From assembly GCA_963821325.1 (NCBI GenBank), contig CAWGDC010000001.1:496001-560000 (forward strand): 64,000 nt of DNA, given 5' to 3'. Position numbers and translations under genes: made by a program. The notes beneath the pieces are model-generated. The model did no database searches and was not told the origin of the DNA. It worked only from the letters and a program-made list of their open reading frames with translations. Each line of letters begins with the position of its first letter. The stretch's first letter is position 1. The DNA comes from PALSA-555 sp963821325. GTDB taxonomy: Bacteria; Actinomycetota; Acidimicrobiia; IMCC26256; PALSA-555. Shown here one piece after another: positions 19,000 to 27,556 of the stretch.

Positions 19000-19342
19000 T
19001 CAGCCGGGGAGGCGTCGCAGGGTGACCGACCCCGGCCCGTCGAGGCGGACCAGCTCGAGGTGCCCGTCGTCGAGGGTCTCGAAGAGCGGGGTGCGGTCCC
19101 GGGCCCAGGCCTGGAGCGTGGCGAGCGTCGGGCCGGCGTCGAGCGCCACGAGGTGCGTCTCGCGGCGATGCGTCGGCGACTCGCAGGTCAGCCGGGCCAC
19201 GGTGGGCTCGGGCCGCGCCACCTCGGTCGAGCGCGACGTGGCCGCCGTCACGGTCGGGTCGGCGCGTCAGGACCAGGGCCAGGTGCTCGTAGCGCCAGGC
19301 CCAGGTCCCCACGACGATCACGATCACGGGGAGCAAGAGCAA
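19000..19342 (-). CDS. Small membrane-anchored hypothetical protein (frameshifted)
   Basis: One transmembrane segment at the start (LLLLPVIVIVVGTWAWRYEH) is followed, after a frame change near 19258, by a soluble domain of about 80 residues (VARLTCESPTHRRETHLVAL and LVRLDGPGSVTLRRLPG), ending with TGA at 19000. The true start is unclear: the only in-frame start nearby is TTG at 19342, with GGAGG about 30 bases upstream. It is downstream of the permease and its hairpin. No family recognised. Confidence 0.5.
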
Positions 19343-19378
19343 GAAGACGAGACCGGTCAGGGTCGTGCCTCCACGCCG

Positions 19379-19415
19379 GGATGGTCGGGGCCGGCGGTTC
19401 CGGCCCCGACCATCC
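19379..19415. terminator. Perfect 16-bp hairpin after the permease gene
   Basis: GGATGGTCGGGGCCGG (19379-19394) and its exact complement (19400-19415) flank a 5-base loop. It begins 13 bases beyond the permease stop codon and has no T-tract. Such long G+C-rich stems act as terminators in many actinobacteria, and would also protect the permease mRNA 3' end. Function is inferred. Confidence 0.65.
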
Positions 19416-19427
19416 GTCAGCGAACGT

Positions 19428-21008
19428 CTAGGTGGTCGCCGGGACCTCGGGGCGTTGCCCCGGGTCGTGGAGCAGCCTCGATCCCCGCATGGTCGGGTTG
19501 CTCATCACCCACACCGCCCCGATGAGCGCCCACACGGCGACGATGCCGAGCGCCTTGTAGGCGTCACCGGGTGAGGTGCCCGACGCGTTCACCGAGATGT
19601 AGATGACACCGATGAGCTCGGCGACGTTCATCAGCGCCCCGAGCCCCGGTATCAGGTAGTGCTTCACCGGATGCCGGTCCTTGCGGCTGGCGAACGCGAT
19701 CAGGGCGATGATGCACGTCGAGCCGTAGACCAGGAACGTCCCGGTGTTCGACGCCAGCGTGATCTGGGTCAGGTTGTCGACCTGGTGCGGGTTCGCACCG
19801 AAGATGCCGAGCGCCGCGCTGATCAGCACCAGGATCCAGATGCTGGCGTGCGGCGTGGCGAACCGGCCGTGGAGCAGGCCGAGGATCCCCGGCATCTCCT
19901 TGTCCTTCGCCATCGCGTAGGTGACGCGCACCCCGGTGTTCAAGCAGGCGAGCATCGTCCCGAACAGCGCTAACAGCACGGTGAACGCCACGATGAGCGA
20001 CACCGTGTACCCGCTATGGCCGAGCGATTCGTTCGCCACCGAGTGGATCATGGTTCCGATCGGCGCCGGATCGTTCGCCGCGGCGGCGTAGCCGGTGAGC
20101 ACATGGTGCGCGTTCGCCGGGTCGACGACCGTGTTCGTGTGCGTGCCGATCACGAAGTTCGAGGCGAAGTATTCGAACATGTAGCAGATGCCACCCTGGA
20201 TGATCAGGCTGATCAGCACCCCCCGCTTGATGTCTCGCGAGGGATGGATGGTCTCCGCTCCGAGCGAGGTGATCGACTCGAACCCGACGAGCAACAAGAT
20301 GGCGATCGTCGACTGGTAGAGCATGTTCACGTAGTTGTGCGGGATGATCACCCGCCCGACGTTCGCGAGCTCGTAGCCGTGATGCGGGTGACCGAACCGG
20401 TACAGGATGAACAGCACGCTGATCGAGACGAGCGCCACGATCTGGATGACGTTGATGACGATGTTCGTCATCGTCGAGGTGGTGATCCCCCGGTACGCGA
20501 TGTAGCCGACCCCGAAGGCGAAGATCACGCACGCGACACCGAGCCAGTAGTACGACAGGGTGCCGTTGAAGATCGCGGTGTAGATGTAGCCGAGCAGCGT
20601 CGCGGCGAAGGCCACCATGATTCCCGGGTAGATCCAGTAGTAGAGGTGGCTGATCCAGCCGACACTGAGCTTCGCCAATCGCGCGTAGCGGCGATGCCCA
20701 GGCTTGGCCTTGTCGAGCAGCGCCGCCTCGGCGAAGAAGTAGCTCGAGCCGGTCCCCGCGTCCGGGTAGATGCGGGCCAGCTCCGAGTAGCTGTACGCCG
20801 TGAGCAAGGCCAGGATCAGGGCGAAGAACAGCCCCGTCCACATCTCGTTGGCGGTCGAGACGCCGTTGCGCTGCAACGCGGCCTGGGTCTGGAACGTCGT
20901 CCAAAGGAACGCGCCCGGCGCGATCAGCGCCATGGCGTTCACAGTCACGCCGGTGAGCGTCAAGCTCCGGCGCATCTGGCCTCCGGTGGAGGCGACGGTA
21001 TCGGTCAT
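19428..21008 (-). CDS. APC-superfamily amino-acid permease
   Basis: An integral membrane transporter of 526 residues with about 12 hydrophobic segments. The N-terminus has the APC motif SLTLTGVTVNAMALIAPGAF at about residues 14-33. Further segments include VGFESITSLGAETIHPSRDI and VTYAMAKDKEMPGILG, both typical of amino-acid/polyamine permeases. The ATG at 21008 is preferred; the open frame continues upstream but with arginine-rich non-membrane sequence. Its G+C content is far lower than its neighbours (two 60-base lines count 32/60 each), which suggests recent acquisition. The substrate cannot be deduced. A perfect hairpin follows the stop. Confidence 0.92.
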   Translation of the reverse strand: MTDTVASTGGQMRRSLTLTGVTVNAMALIAPGAFLWTTFQTQAALQRNGVSTANEMWTGLFFALILALLTAYSYSELARIYPDAGTGSSYFFAEAALLDKAKPGHRRYARLAKLSVGWISHLYYWIYPGIMVAFAATLLGYIYTAIFNGTLSYYWLGVACVIFAFGVGYIAYRGITTSTMTNIVINVIQIVALVSISVLFILYRFGHPHHGYELANVGRVIIPHNYVNMLYQSTIAILLLVGFESITSLGAETIHPSRDIKRGVLISLIIQGGICYMFEYFASNFVIGTHTNTVVDPANAHHVLTGYAAAANDPAPIGTMIHSVANESLGHSGYTVSLIVAFTVLLALFGTMLACLNTGVRVTYAMAKDKEMPGILGLLHGRFATPHASIWILVLISAALGIFGANPHQVDNLTQITLASNTGTFLVYGSTCIIALIAFASRKDRHPVKHYLIPGLGALMNVAELIGVIYISVNASGTSPGDAYKALGIVAVWALIGAVWVMSNPTMRGSRLLHDPGQRPEVPATT

Positions 21009-21231
21009 CGGCCTGGGTCCCCTTCCGGGTCGTGACGCCACGGGCTCGGGCCGTCGCAACGGCCCCGCCCGCACGGTGCTCCGCCGGGCTGGCGAAGGTG
21101 AGGGGAGCCTCTGACGGGAGGGTTTCAGCGCTGGCGCGCGGCAGTTACGGCCCCGCGACCGCCTGCTGACCGATTCGTCAAAAGCGCAGGTCGCAACCCG
21201 TTTCGACCCGGGTTCGACCCCGTGGGGCCGG

Positions 21232-22295
21232 TCAGACCCCGAAGACCTCGTGCAGCTCGACGGGGACGGGGTGGTCGAGCTGGGCGTAGGTGCACGAGGC
21301 GGGGTCGCGGTCCGGGCGCCACCGGACGAACCGCGCGGTGTGGCGGAACCGGTCCCGCTGGAGATGCTCGTACGCGACCTCGGCGACGAGCTCGGGACGC
21401 AGCGCCTCCCACGACAGGTCCTTGTCCGCGTTCCAGCGGCTCGCCGCGCCGGGCATCCGGGTGGTGTCACCCTCGGCGCCGCCCCACTCGCGCCACGGAT
21501 GGTCGCGCAGCGCGTCCGCCCGGTAGGGGGCGACCTCCTCGGCGAGCTGGGCGCGCAGCGGCGCGGCGAAGCTGCTCGCCACCCCGACATGGTGCAGCGC
21601 GCCGTCGGCGTCGTAGAGCCCCAGCAGGAGCGAGCCGACACCCTGCCCGTCCTTGTGGGTGCGGTACCCCGCGACGACGCAGTCGGCGGTGCGCTGATGC
21701 TTGACCTTCACCATGGTGCGCTCCCCCGCCCGGTACGGCGAGTCGAGCGCCTTCGCGACGACCCCGTCGAGGCCGGCGCCCTCGAACTCCTCGAACCAGC
21801 GGGCCGCGACGGCGACGTCGGTGGTCGCCGGCGTGACGTGCACCGGCGCGGCGTTCGCGACGATCGCCTCGAGCCGGGCGCGCGGCGCGCCGCGAACGGC
21901 TGGTCGCGCAGGTCCTCGTCGCCGTCGGCGAGGGCGTCGAACGCGACGAAGCTGGACGGGGTCTCCTCGGCGAGCTTCGCGACCCGGCTCGCCGCCGGGT
22001 GGATGCGCAGCGACAGCAGGTCGAAGTCGAGGCCGTGGTCGGTGGCGATGACGAGCTCGCCGTCCACGACCGCCCGATCGGGCAACGCGGCGCGCAGCGG
22101 GTCGAGGATCTCGGGGAAGTAGCGGTTGAGGGGCCGCTCGTTGCGGCTGCCGAGCACGAGGTCGTCCCCGTCGCGGAACACGATGCAGCGGAACCCGTCC
22201 CACTTCGGCTCGTACGACCAGGCGCCGCCCGTCGGCAGCTCGCGCTTGAGGGTGGCGAGCATCGGCGACACCGGCGGCGGCACGGGGAGCGCCAT
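21232..22295 (-). CDS. ATP-dependent DNA ligase, LigC/LigD-ligase type (one frameshift)
   Basis: A repair-type ligase of about 354 residues that seals nicks with ATP. Motif I EPKWDGFRC carries the nucleotide-accepting lysine near residue 29. Other motifs are ELVIATDHGLDFDLLSLR, SSFVAFDAL, GLDGVVAKAL (motif IV) and TMVKVKHQRTADCVV (motif V). A C-terminal OB domain follows. The frame changes near 21893. No LigD polymerase or Ku gene is seen beside it, so a stand-alone LigC-like role is likely. It ends the block after proS, with a 5-base gap. Confidence 0.88.
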
Positions 22296-22300
22296 CGCGC

Positions 22301-24025
22301 TCAGCGGGACAGCTCGGCGACGATCGCGTCGAGCGCGACCTCGTCCTCCACGCCCGTGGCCCGGACCCGCCGCTCGGCGACGCCCCGCGCCACACCCTTG
22401 GCGCCGATCGTGACGCGCACCGGGAGGCCGAGCAGGTCGGCGTCGGCGAACTTCACGCCCGGGCTCGCGTCGCGGTCGTCGAAGAGGACGTCGACCCCCG
22501 CGGCGCACAGCCCGTCGAAGAGGCGCTCGGCGGCGTCACGGGCCGCCTCCCCCGCCTCGCCCCGCCCGGCTAGCCCGACGAGATGCACGGCGAAGGGCGC
22601 GACGGCGGCCGGCCAGATCAGCCCGGCGTCGTCGTGGTGCTCCTCCGCGACCGCGGCGACGATCCGCGACACGCCGATGCCGTAGCAGCCCATCACCATC
22701 GGGTGCTGCTCGCCGGCGTCGTCCTGGTAGCGCACCTCGAGACGCTCGGTGTACTTCGTGCCCAGCTGGAAGACGTGGCCGACCTCGATGCCCCGGTCGA
22801 CGGCGAGCGCCGACCCGCACCGGGGGCAGGCGTCGCCGGGCGCGACCGCCACGAGGTCGGCCCACACGTCGACGGTGAAGTCGCGGCCCGCCACCGCGTC
22901 GCGGACGTGCGTCGCGTCCACGTTGGCGCCCGTCACCCAGCCGTGGTCGGCGGCCACGGACGGGTCCGCGACGACGACGCCCAACGCGGGGTGGTGGGGG
23001 CCGAGGTAGCCGCGGGGCAGCCCCGGGTGGGCGCGGAAGTCGTCGTCGTCGAGGAGCCGCACCGTGCGGGGCGCCAGCGCCTGGGCGAGGGCGTACTCGT
23101 TCACGTCGCGGTCGCCGGGGACGAGCGCCGCGCCGAGCTGCGCGCCGTCGTCGCCCGTCACCTCGAACACCAGGCACTTGAGCAGCGCCGACTCGGGGAC
23201 GCCGAGATGCGCCGCGACCGGCGCGATGCCCGGCATGTCGGGTGTCGCCACCGGGCTCATCGGCGGCGCGTCGACCGGCCCGTCGTGGCGGGCGGGCACC
23301 TGACGTCGGGCGGCCTCGACGTTCGCGGCGTAGTCGCAGCTCGGGCACCACACGAACGCGTCCTCCCCCACCGCGGCGACGGCGAGGAACTCGTGGTTCG
23401 TCTCCCCGCCCATCTCGCCGGCCTGCGCCTCGACCGCCCGCCAGGTCAGCCCGCAGCGGGTGAACACGCGCCCGTACGCGTCGTAGAGGTCGTGGTAGGT
23501 GCCCTTCAGGTCATCGACGTCGGCATGGAACGAGTAGGCGTCCTTCATGAGGAACTCGCGGGCGCGCAGCAGCCCGAAGCGGGGTCGCAGCTCGTCGCGG
23601 TACTTCCAGTTGATCTGGTAGAGGGTGACGGGCAGGTCCCGGTAGCTGGAGAGCTCGCCGCCGACGACCGTGGTGACGAGCTCCTCGGCGGTCGGGGTGA
23701 GACAGAACGCCGCGTCCTTGCGGTCCCGGAGCCGGAACATGAGCGGCCCGTACGCGACGTCGCGCCCCGAGCGGGCCCACAACTCGAGCGGCTGGATGAC
23801 CGGGAGGGTGACCTCCTGGGCACCGGTGGCGTCCATCTCCTCCCGGACGATCTCCTCGACCCGGCGCAGCACCCGCCGGCCCAGCGGCAGCCAGGCGTAC
23901 ACCCCGCTGGCCACCCGCCGGATGCAGCCCGCCCGCAGCAGCAGGCGGTGCCCGTCGGTGTCGGCGTCGGCCGGGTCGTCCCGCAGGGTCCGCAGGAACA
24001 GCTGCGACATGCGCCGGCCGGCCAC
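22301..24025 (-). CDS. proS: Prolyl-tRNA synthetase
   Basis: ProRS charges tRNA-Pro. The 574-residue protein is the bacterial (class II, long) form with an INS editing domain. Motif 2 region includes LYQINWKYRDELRPRFGLLR and REFLMKDAYSF; motif 3 region includes GCYGIGVSRIVAAVAEEHHD. The C-terminal anticodon-binding domain ends FDDRDASPGVKFADADLLG then VRVTIGAKG. A GTG at 24025 lies 6 bases after TAGCCT and would fit a leaderless start; ATG at 24010 (MSQLFLRTL) is the alternative. It is transcribed away from the sulfite reductase operon. Confidence 0.96.
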   Translation of the reverse strand: MAGRRMSQLFLRTLRDDPADADTDGHRLLLRAGCIRRVASGVYAWLPLGRRVLRRVEEIVREEMDATGAQEVTLPVIQPLELWARSGRDVAYGPLMFRLRDRKDAAFCLTPTAEELVTTVVGGELSSYRDLPVTLYQINWKYRDELRPRFGLLRAREFLMKDAYSFHADVDDLKGTYHDLYDAYGRVFTRCGLTWRAVEAQAGEMGGETNHEFLAVAAVGEDAFVWCPSCDYAANVEAARRQVPARHDGPVDAPPMSPVATPDMPGIAPVAAHLGVPESALLKCLVFEVTGDDGAQLGAALVPGDRDVNEYALAQALAPRTVRLLDDDDFRAHPGLPRGYLGPHHPALGVVVADPSVAADHGWVTGANVDATHVRDAVAGRDFTVDVWADLVAVAPGDACPRCGSALAVDRGIEVGHVFQLGTKYTERLEVRYQDDAGEQHPMVMGCYGIGVSRIVAAVAEEHHDDAGLIWPAAVAPFAVHLVGLAGRGEAGEAARDAAERLFDGLCAAGVDVLFDDRDASPGVKFADADLLGLPVRVTIGAKGVARGVAERRVRATGVEDEVALDAIVAELSR

Positions 24026-24031
24026 GGCCGG

Positions 24032-24037
24032 AGGCTA
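24032..24037 (-). promoter_or_regulatory. -10 box for leaderless proS
   Basis: TAGCCT on the minus strand is 6 bases before the GTG at 24025. This spacing matches the other leaderless candidates in the window. Confidence 0.4.
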
Positions 24038-24129
24038 CCGGCGCCGACCGGCCGGGAGCGGCGCCATATGTCACACCCCCACCCCGCGAATTGCCGACCC
24101 CGGCGCTGGCATTTGGGCCGCCGATTCCT

Positions 24130-24135
24130 TACACT
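24130..24135 (+). promoter_or_regulatory. -10 box of the sulfite reductase-cysH leader
   Basis: TACACT lies 7 bases before a GTG that opens a 17-codon ORF. It would start an mRNA with a leader of about 170 bases before the sulfite reductase ATG. A weak TGGCAT (24107-24112) sits 17 bases upstream in the -35 position. Confidence 0.45.
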
Positions 24136-24142
24136 GACAGTC

Positions 24143-24196
24143 GTGATTTCGAGCGCGAGGCGCCCCGAGCATCGCCATGGGCCGCACCCCCCATGA
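24143..24196 (+). CDS. Leaderless 17-codon leader ORF
   Basis: GTG at 24143 starts a 17-residue peptide, MISSARRPEHRHGPHPP, rich in Arg, His and Pro. Its TGA stop (24194-24196) overlaps the ATG of a second tiny ORF. Actinobacteria are known to place cysteine-sensing leader peptides before sulfur-assimilation genes, so position supports a regulatory role. The peptide itself has no cysteine. Coding status is unproven. Confidence 0.4.
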   Translation: MISSARRPEHRHGPHPP

Positions 24197-24213
24197 GCTG
24201 CACGACGAGATGA
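24193..24213 (+). CDS. Six-codon leader ORF with a cysteine codon (MSCTTR)
   Basis: ATG at 24193 overlaps the stop of the preceding 17-codon ORF as ATGA. It encodes MSCTTR and ends with TGA at 24211-24213. It has no Shine-Dalgarno of its own, so translation would depend on coupling. A cysteine codon at position 3 is what a cysteine-responsive attenuator would need. A 9-bp hairpin begins 13 bases later. This is inference from layout. Confidence 0.3.
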   Translation: MSCTTR

Positions 24214-24226
24214 CGCCCGTCCGCTC

Positions 24227-24260
24227 GGCGAGCCGTCCCGCCTGACCCTCCCGGCTCGCC
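24227..24260 (+). promoter_or_regulatory. Leader hairpin before sulfite reductase
   Basis: GGCGAGCCG (24227-24235) and CGGCTCGCC (24252-24260) form a perfect 9-bp stem with a 16-base loop. A second, 5-bp stem follows (24264-24268 with 24280-24284). There is no T-tract. The sulfite reductase Shine-Dalgarno (GAGG, 24302-24305) lies downstream and is free in this fold. Confidence 0.5.
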
Positions 24261-24311
24261 TCCGACCGTCCGCCTGGACCGGTCGCTGCCCTCGCGCCCC
24301 CGAGGTGTCCC

Positions 24312-26085
24312 ATGATCGACGTCGCTGCCCTCCGAAGCTCCCCACTCGATCCCGTCGTCGCCGCGGAGCTCGACCGCTTCGAGGAGGCGGTCGGCCAGTA
24401 CCTCGCGGGGGAGATCGACGACGAGGCGTTCCGCGTGTTCCGCCTGAACCAGGGCATCTACGGCCAGCGGCAGGGCGGCCACAACCAGATGGTGCGGGTG
24501 AAGGTGCCGCACGGGCGGGTCACGCCGGACCAGCTCGACATGTTCGGCCACATCGCCGACGAGTACTCGCGGGGCTGGGGTCACCTCACCACCCGCCAGA
24601 ACGTGCAGTTCCACTTCGTGCAGCTCGAGCGCGTCGGCGCGGCGCTCCGCGACCTCGCCGCGGCCGGCCTGACCAGCCGCGAGGCGTGCGGCGACACGGT
24701 GCGCAACGTCGCCGGCTGTCACCTCGCCGGGGCCTGCCCGTTCGAGGTGCTCGACATCACCCCGTGGGCGAACGCCACGACCGAGCTGTTCCTGCGCAAC
24801 CCGATCGCGCAGCGGCTGCCCCGCAAGTTCAAGATCAACTTCTCGGGCTGCGCCACCGACTGCGGCCAGGCGATGTTCAACGACGTCGGGGTGATCGGCG
24901 TGACCCGCCCCCGCCCGGACGGGACGGTGGAGCCGGGCTTCCGGGTGTTCTTCGCCGGCGGGCTCGGCGCCAACCCGCACCCGGCGCAGGCCCTCGAGGA
25001 GTTCACGAGCCGCGAGGACCTGCTCCCCACGATCGAGGCGATCCTGCGGGTCCAGGACCATCACGGCAACCGCGACAACAAGCTGCGGGCCCGCATGAAG
25101 TGGCTCGTCGACACCATGGGCGTCGAGGAGCTCCGTGAGCGGATCGTCAAGGAGCGCCGCTTCCTGATCGCGTCGGCGACTTACCCGGGCGGGCTGCCCG
25201 CCCCGGTCGTCGAGCACGGCGACGCGCCCGCCGGGATGGCGACCCGCCCCGACGAGGGCACCCCCGTCCAGCTGTCCGGCGTCGACCCGTACCGGGCGTG
25301 GGAGGCGGCGAACGTGGTGCGCGGCCGCGCCAACGGGACCGTCGAGCGCGTACGCCCACTGCCGGCTCGGGGACATCACCGCCGACCAGTTCCGGGGCCT
25401 CGCCGACCTGCAGCGTCAGCTCGGCGCCGACGTGCGGATCACGAACCGCCAGAACCTGGTGTTCCGCGACCTCACCGAGGCGCAGCTCCCAACCCTGTAT
25501 GACCGGCTCGCCGCCCTGGCGATGGCGTCGCCCGGCGCCGAGCTGGCCCGCGACGTCGTCGCCTGCCCGGGCGCCGACACCTGCAACCTGGCCGTCACCC
25601 AGTCGCGGGGCCTCGCCGACGACATCGACCGGGCCCTGGAGGATTCCGGGCTCGCCGACGTCGGCGGCGTCCGGGTCAACATCTCGGGCTGCACGAACAG
25701 CTGCGGGCAGCACCACATCGCCGACATCGGGTTCTTCGGGCTCGAACGCCGCGCTCACGGCCGGGCCGCGCCCGGCTACCAGATGCTGCTCGGCGGACAT
25801 GTCGGCCAGCTCGCCGTCGAGTTCGGCAACAAGGCGGCGAAGCTGCCCGCCAAGACGGCCTCCACCGCGGTCGTGCGGGTCGTGTCCCGCTACGCCGATG
25901 AGCGCGACCCCGGCGAGACGTTCCAGTCCTGGCTCGACCGCTCCGGTGGCGCGGCGAAGGTCGGGGAGACGTTGCGAGATCTCGACGCGTTCCCCGACCC
26001 GGAGCAGGCCCCCGACTTCTACGTCGACTTCGACGAGACCGGCCCGTACACCGCCGAGGTCGGGCGTGGGGAGTGCATCACGTGA
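24312..26085 (+). CDS. Nitrite/sulfite reductase, siroheme and [4Fe-4S] type (one frameshift)
   Basis: A ferredoxin-type sulfite reductase of about 590 residues, making sulfide for cysteine synthesis. The two halves each contain a ferrodoxin-like repeat (TTRQNVQFHFVQLE; ITNRQNLVFRDLTE). The C-terminal half has CPGADTC and GCTNSCGQ, the CX5C and CX3C ligands of the siroheme-linked cluster. Unusually, the N-terminal half also has CX5C (C136, C142) and CX3C (C180, C184). ATG at 24312 follows GAGG by 6 bases. The frame changes near 25351. It overlaps cysH as GTGA. Pairing with an APS reductase argues for sulfite rather than nitrite as substrate. Confidence 0.9.
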
Positions 26086-26753
26086 ACGAGCACGACCTCC
26101 CCGACCTGCGCGAGCTCGCGGCCGCGTCCGCGTCGCTCGAGACCAAGCCCGCCACCGCGGCGATCGAGTGGGCCGCCGGCCGGTTCGGCGACGGGCTCGT
26201 CCTCGCGTCGTCGTTCCAGGACTGCGTCCTCATCGACCTCGTCGCCCAGGTCGCCCCCGACCTCGAGGTGGTGTTCCTCGACACCCAGTACCACTTCGCC
26301 GAGACGCTCTGGTACGTCGAGACGGTGCGGCGCCGCTACGACCTGCGGCTGCGCATCGTCGAACCCGACATCACGCGCGACGACCGGTGGCTCGACGACC
26401 CCGACGCGTGCTGCGCAGCCCGCAAGGTCGTCCCCATGGCGAAGGCCCTCGCCGGCCGGGAGGCGTGGATGACCGGGCTGCGTCGTGACGAGGCGCCGAC
26501 CCGGGTCGCGACCCCGATCGTCGGCTACGACGTCGGGCGCGGCATGGTGAAGGTCAACCCGATCGCCACCTGGACCGCCGCGGACGTCGACCGGTACGCC
26601 GAGAGCCGCGCCCTGCCCGAGCACCCGCTGCGCGACAAGGGGTACGCGTCGATCGGCTGCTGGCCGTGCACCCGCCCGATCGCCGACGGCGAGGACGCCC
26701 GGGCGGGCCGCTGGGCCGGGCTCGACAAGCTGGAGTGCGGGCTCCACACGTGA
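26082..26753 (+). CDS. cysH: Adenylylsulfate (APS) reductase, thioredoxin-dependent
   Basis: This enzyme reduces APS to sulfite, one step before the neighbouring sulfite reductase. The 223-residue protein belongs to the iron-sulfur branch of the CysH family: C110-C111 (DACCAARK) and C193/C196 (IGCWPCTRP) bind [4Fe-4S], and the catalytic cysteine is C219 in LECGLHT. The P-loop-like SSFQDCVLIDL and FLDTQYHFAETL are also typical. The CC pair distinguishes APS from PAPS reductases. GTG at 26082 overlaps the upstream stop as GTGA; a GTG three codons earlier is possible. Confidence 0.95.
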   Translation: MNEHDLPDLRELAAASASLETKPATAAIEWAAGRFGDGLVLASSFQDCVLIDLVAQVAPDLEVVFLDTQYHFAETLWYVETVRRRYDLRLRIVEPDITRDDRWLDDPDACCAARKVVPMAKALAGREAWMTGLRRDEAPTRVATPIVGYDVGRGMVKVNPIATWTAADVDRYAESRALPEHPLRDKGYASIGCWPCTRPIADGEDARAGRWAGLDKLECGLHT

Positions 26754-26787
26754 CCAACACCGGCGCCCGCCGGTGAGAACATCTGGG

Positions 26788-27556
26788 ATGCCCGTCCACG
26801 ACGTCGCCGCCACCGGGTTCGGCGCGGCGTCCGACGTCTACGAGCGGGCCCGCCCGACCTACCCGCCCGACGCGGTGGCGTGGCTCGTCGACGCGCTGCG
26901 CCTGCACCCCGGGGCGACCGCCGTCGACCTGGCGGCCGGCACGGGCAAGCTCACCCGGCTCCTCCTCCCCACCGGCGCGCGGGTCATCGCGGTCGAGCCC
27001 GTCGCCGGGATGCGGCGGGTCCTCGTCGCCACCCAGCCGGGCCTCCCGGTGCTCGCCGCCACCGCCGAGGCGCTCGCCCTCCGCGGGCGGCCGCGTCGAC
27101 GCGGTCACGGTCGCGCAGGCGTTCCACTGGTTCGACGCCGACGCCGCCTTCGCCGAGCTGGCCCGGGTGCTGCGCCCCGGCGGCCGGGTGGGGCTGGTCT
27201 GGAACGCCCGCGACCGCCACGTCGCGTGGGTGGACGCGGTCTGGTCGGTCATGGACCGCGTCGAGCGGCGGGCCCCGTGGCGGGACCACGACCGCCAGGA
27301 CCACGGCGCGCTCGGCGACCGGCCCGGGTTCGGGCCGATGCACGCGGCGACGTTTCACCACGAGCAGCGCGTCACCCCCGAGGGGATCGTCGAGCGGTTC
27401 GCGTCGGTGAGCCACGTCGCCGCCCTCGACGAGCCTGCCCGCGCCGCCGTGCTCGACGAGGTGCGCGGCGTCCTGGCCCGCCACCGCGACACCGTCGGGC
27501 GCCCGGACCTCGTGATCCCGTACCGGGTCGACGCCTACTGGTGCGAGCGTCGGTGA
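26788..27556 (+). CDS. Class I SAM-dependent methyltransferase (one frameshift)
   Basis: A methyltransferase-11-type protein of about 255 residues. Motif I is TAVDLAAGTGKLTRLLLPTG at about residues 46-65, followed by RVIAVEPVAGMRRVL. After a frame change near 27095 it continues RVDAVTVAQAFHWFDADAA, then LRPGGRVGLVWNARDR, the usual motifs II-III. The FHWFD element is common in a subgroup acting on small molecules. Its stop overlaps murT as GTGA, but no functional link to murT is known. Substrate unknown. Confidence 0.85.

Noticed and set aside
21180..21235. GGGTTCGACCCC-like sequence resembling a tRNA T-arm
   Set aside because: No matching acceptor or anticodon arm on either strand.
24177..24243. 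ORF starting ATG at 24177 before sulfite reductase (22 codons)
   Set aside because: No Shine-Dalgarno or -10 at the right distance, and no Cys codon. The leaderless ORF at 24143 is better supported.
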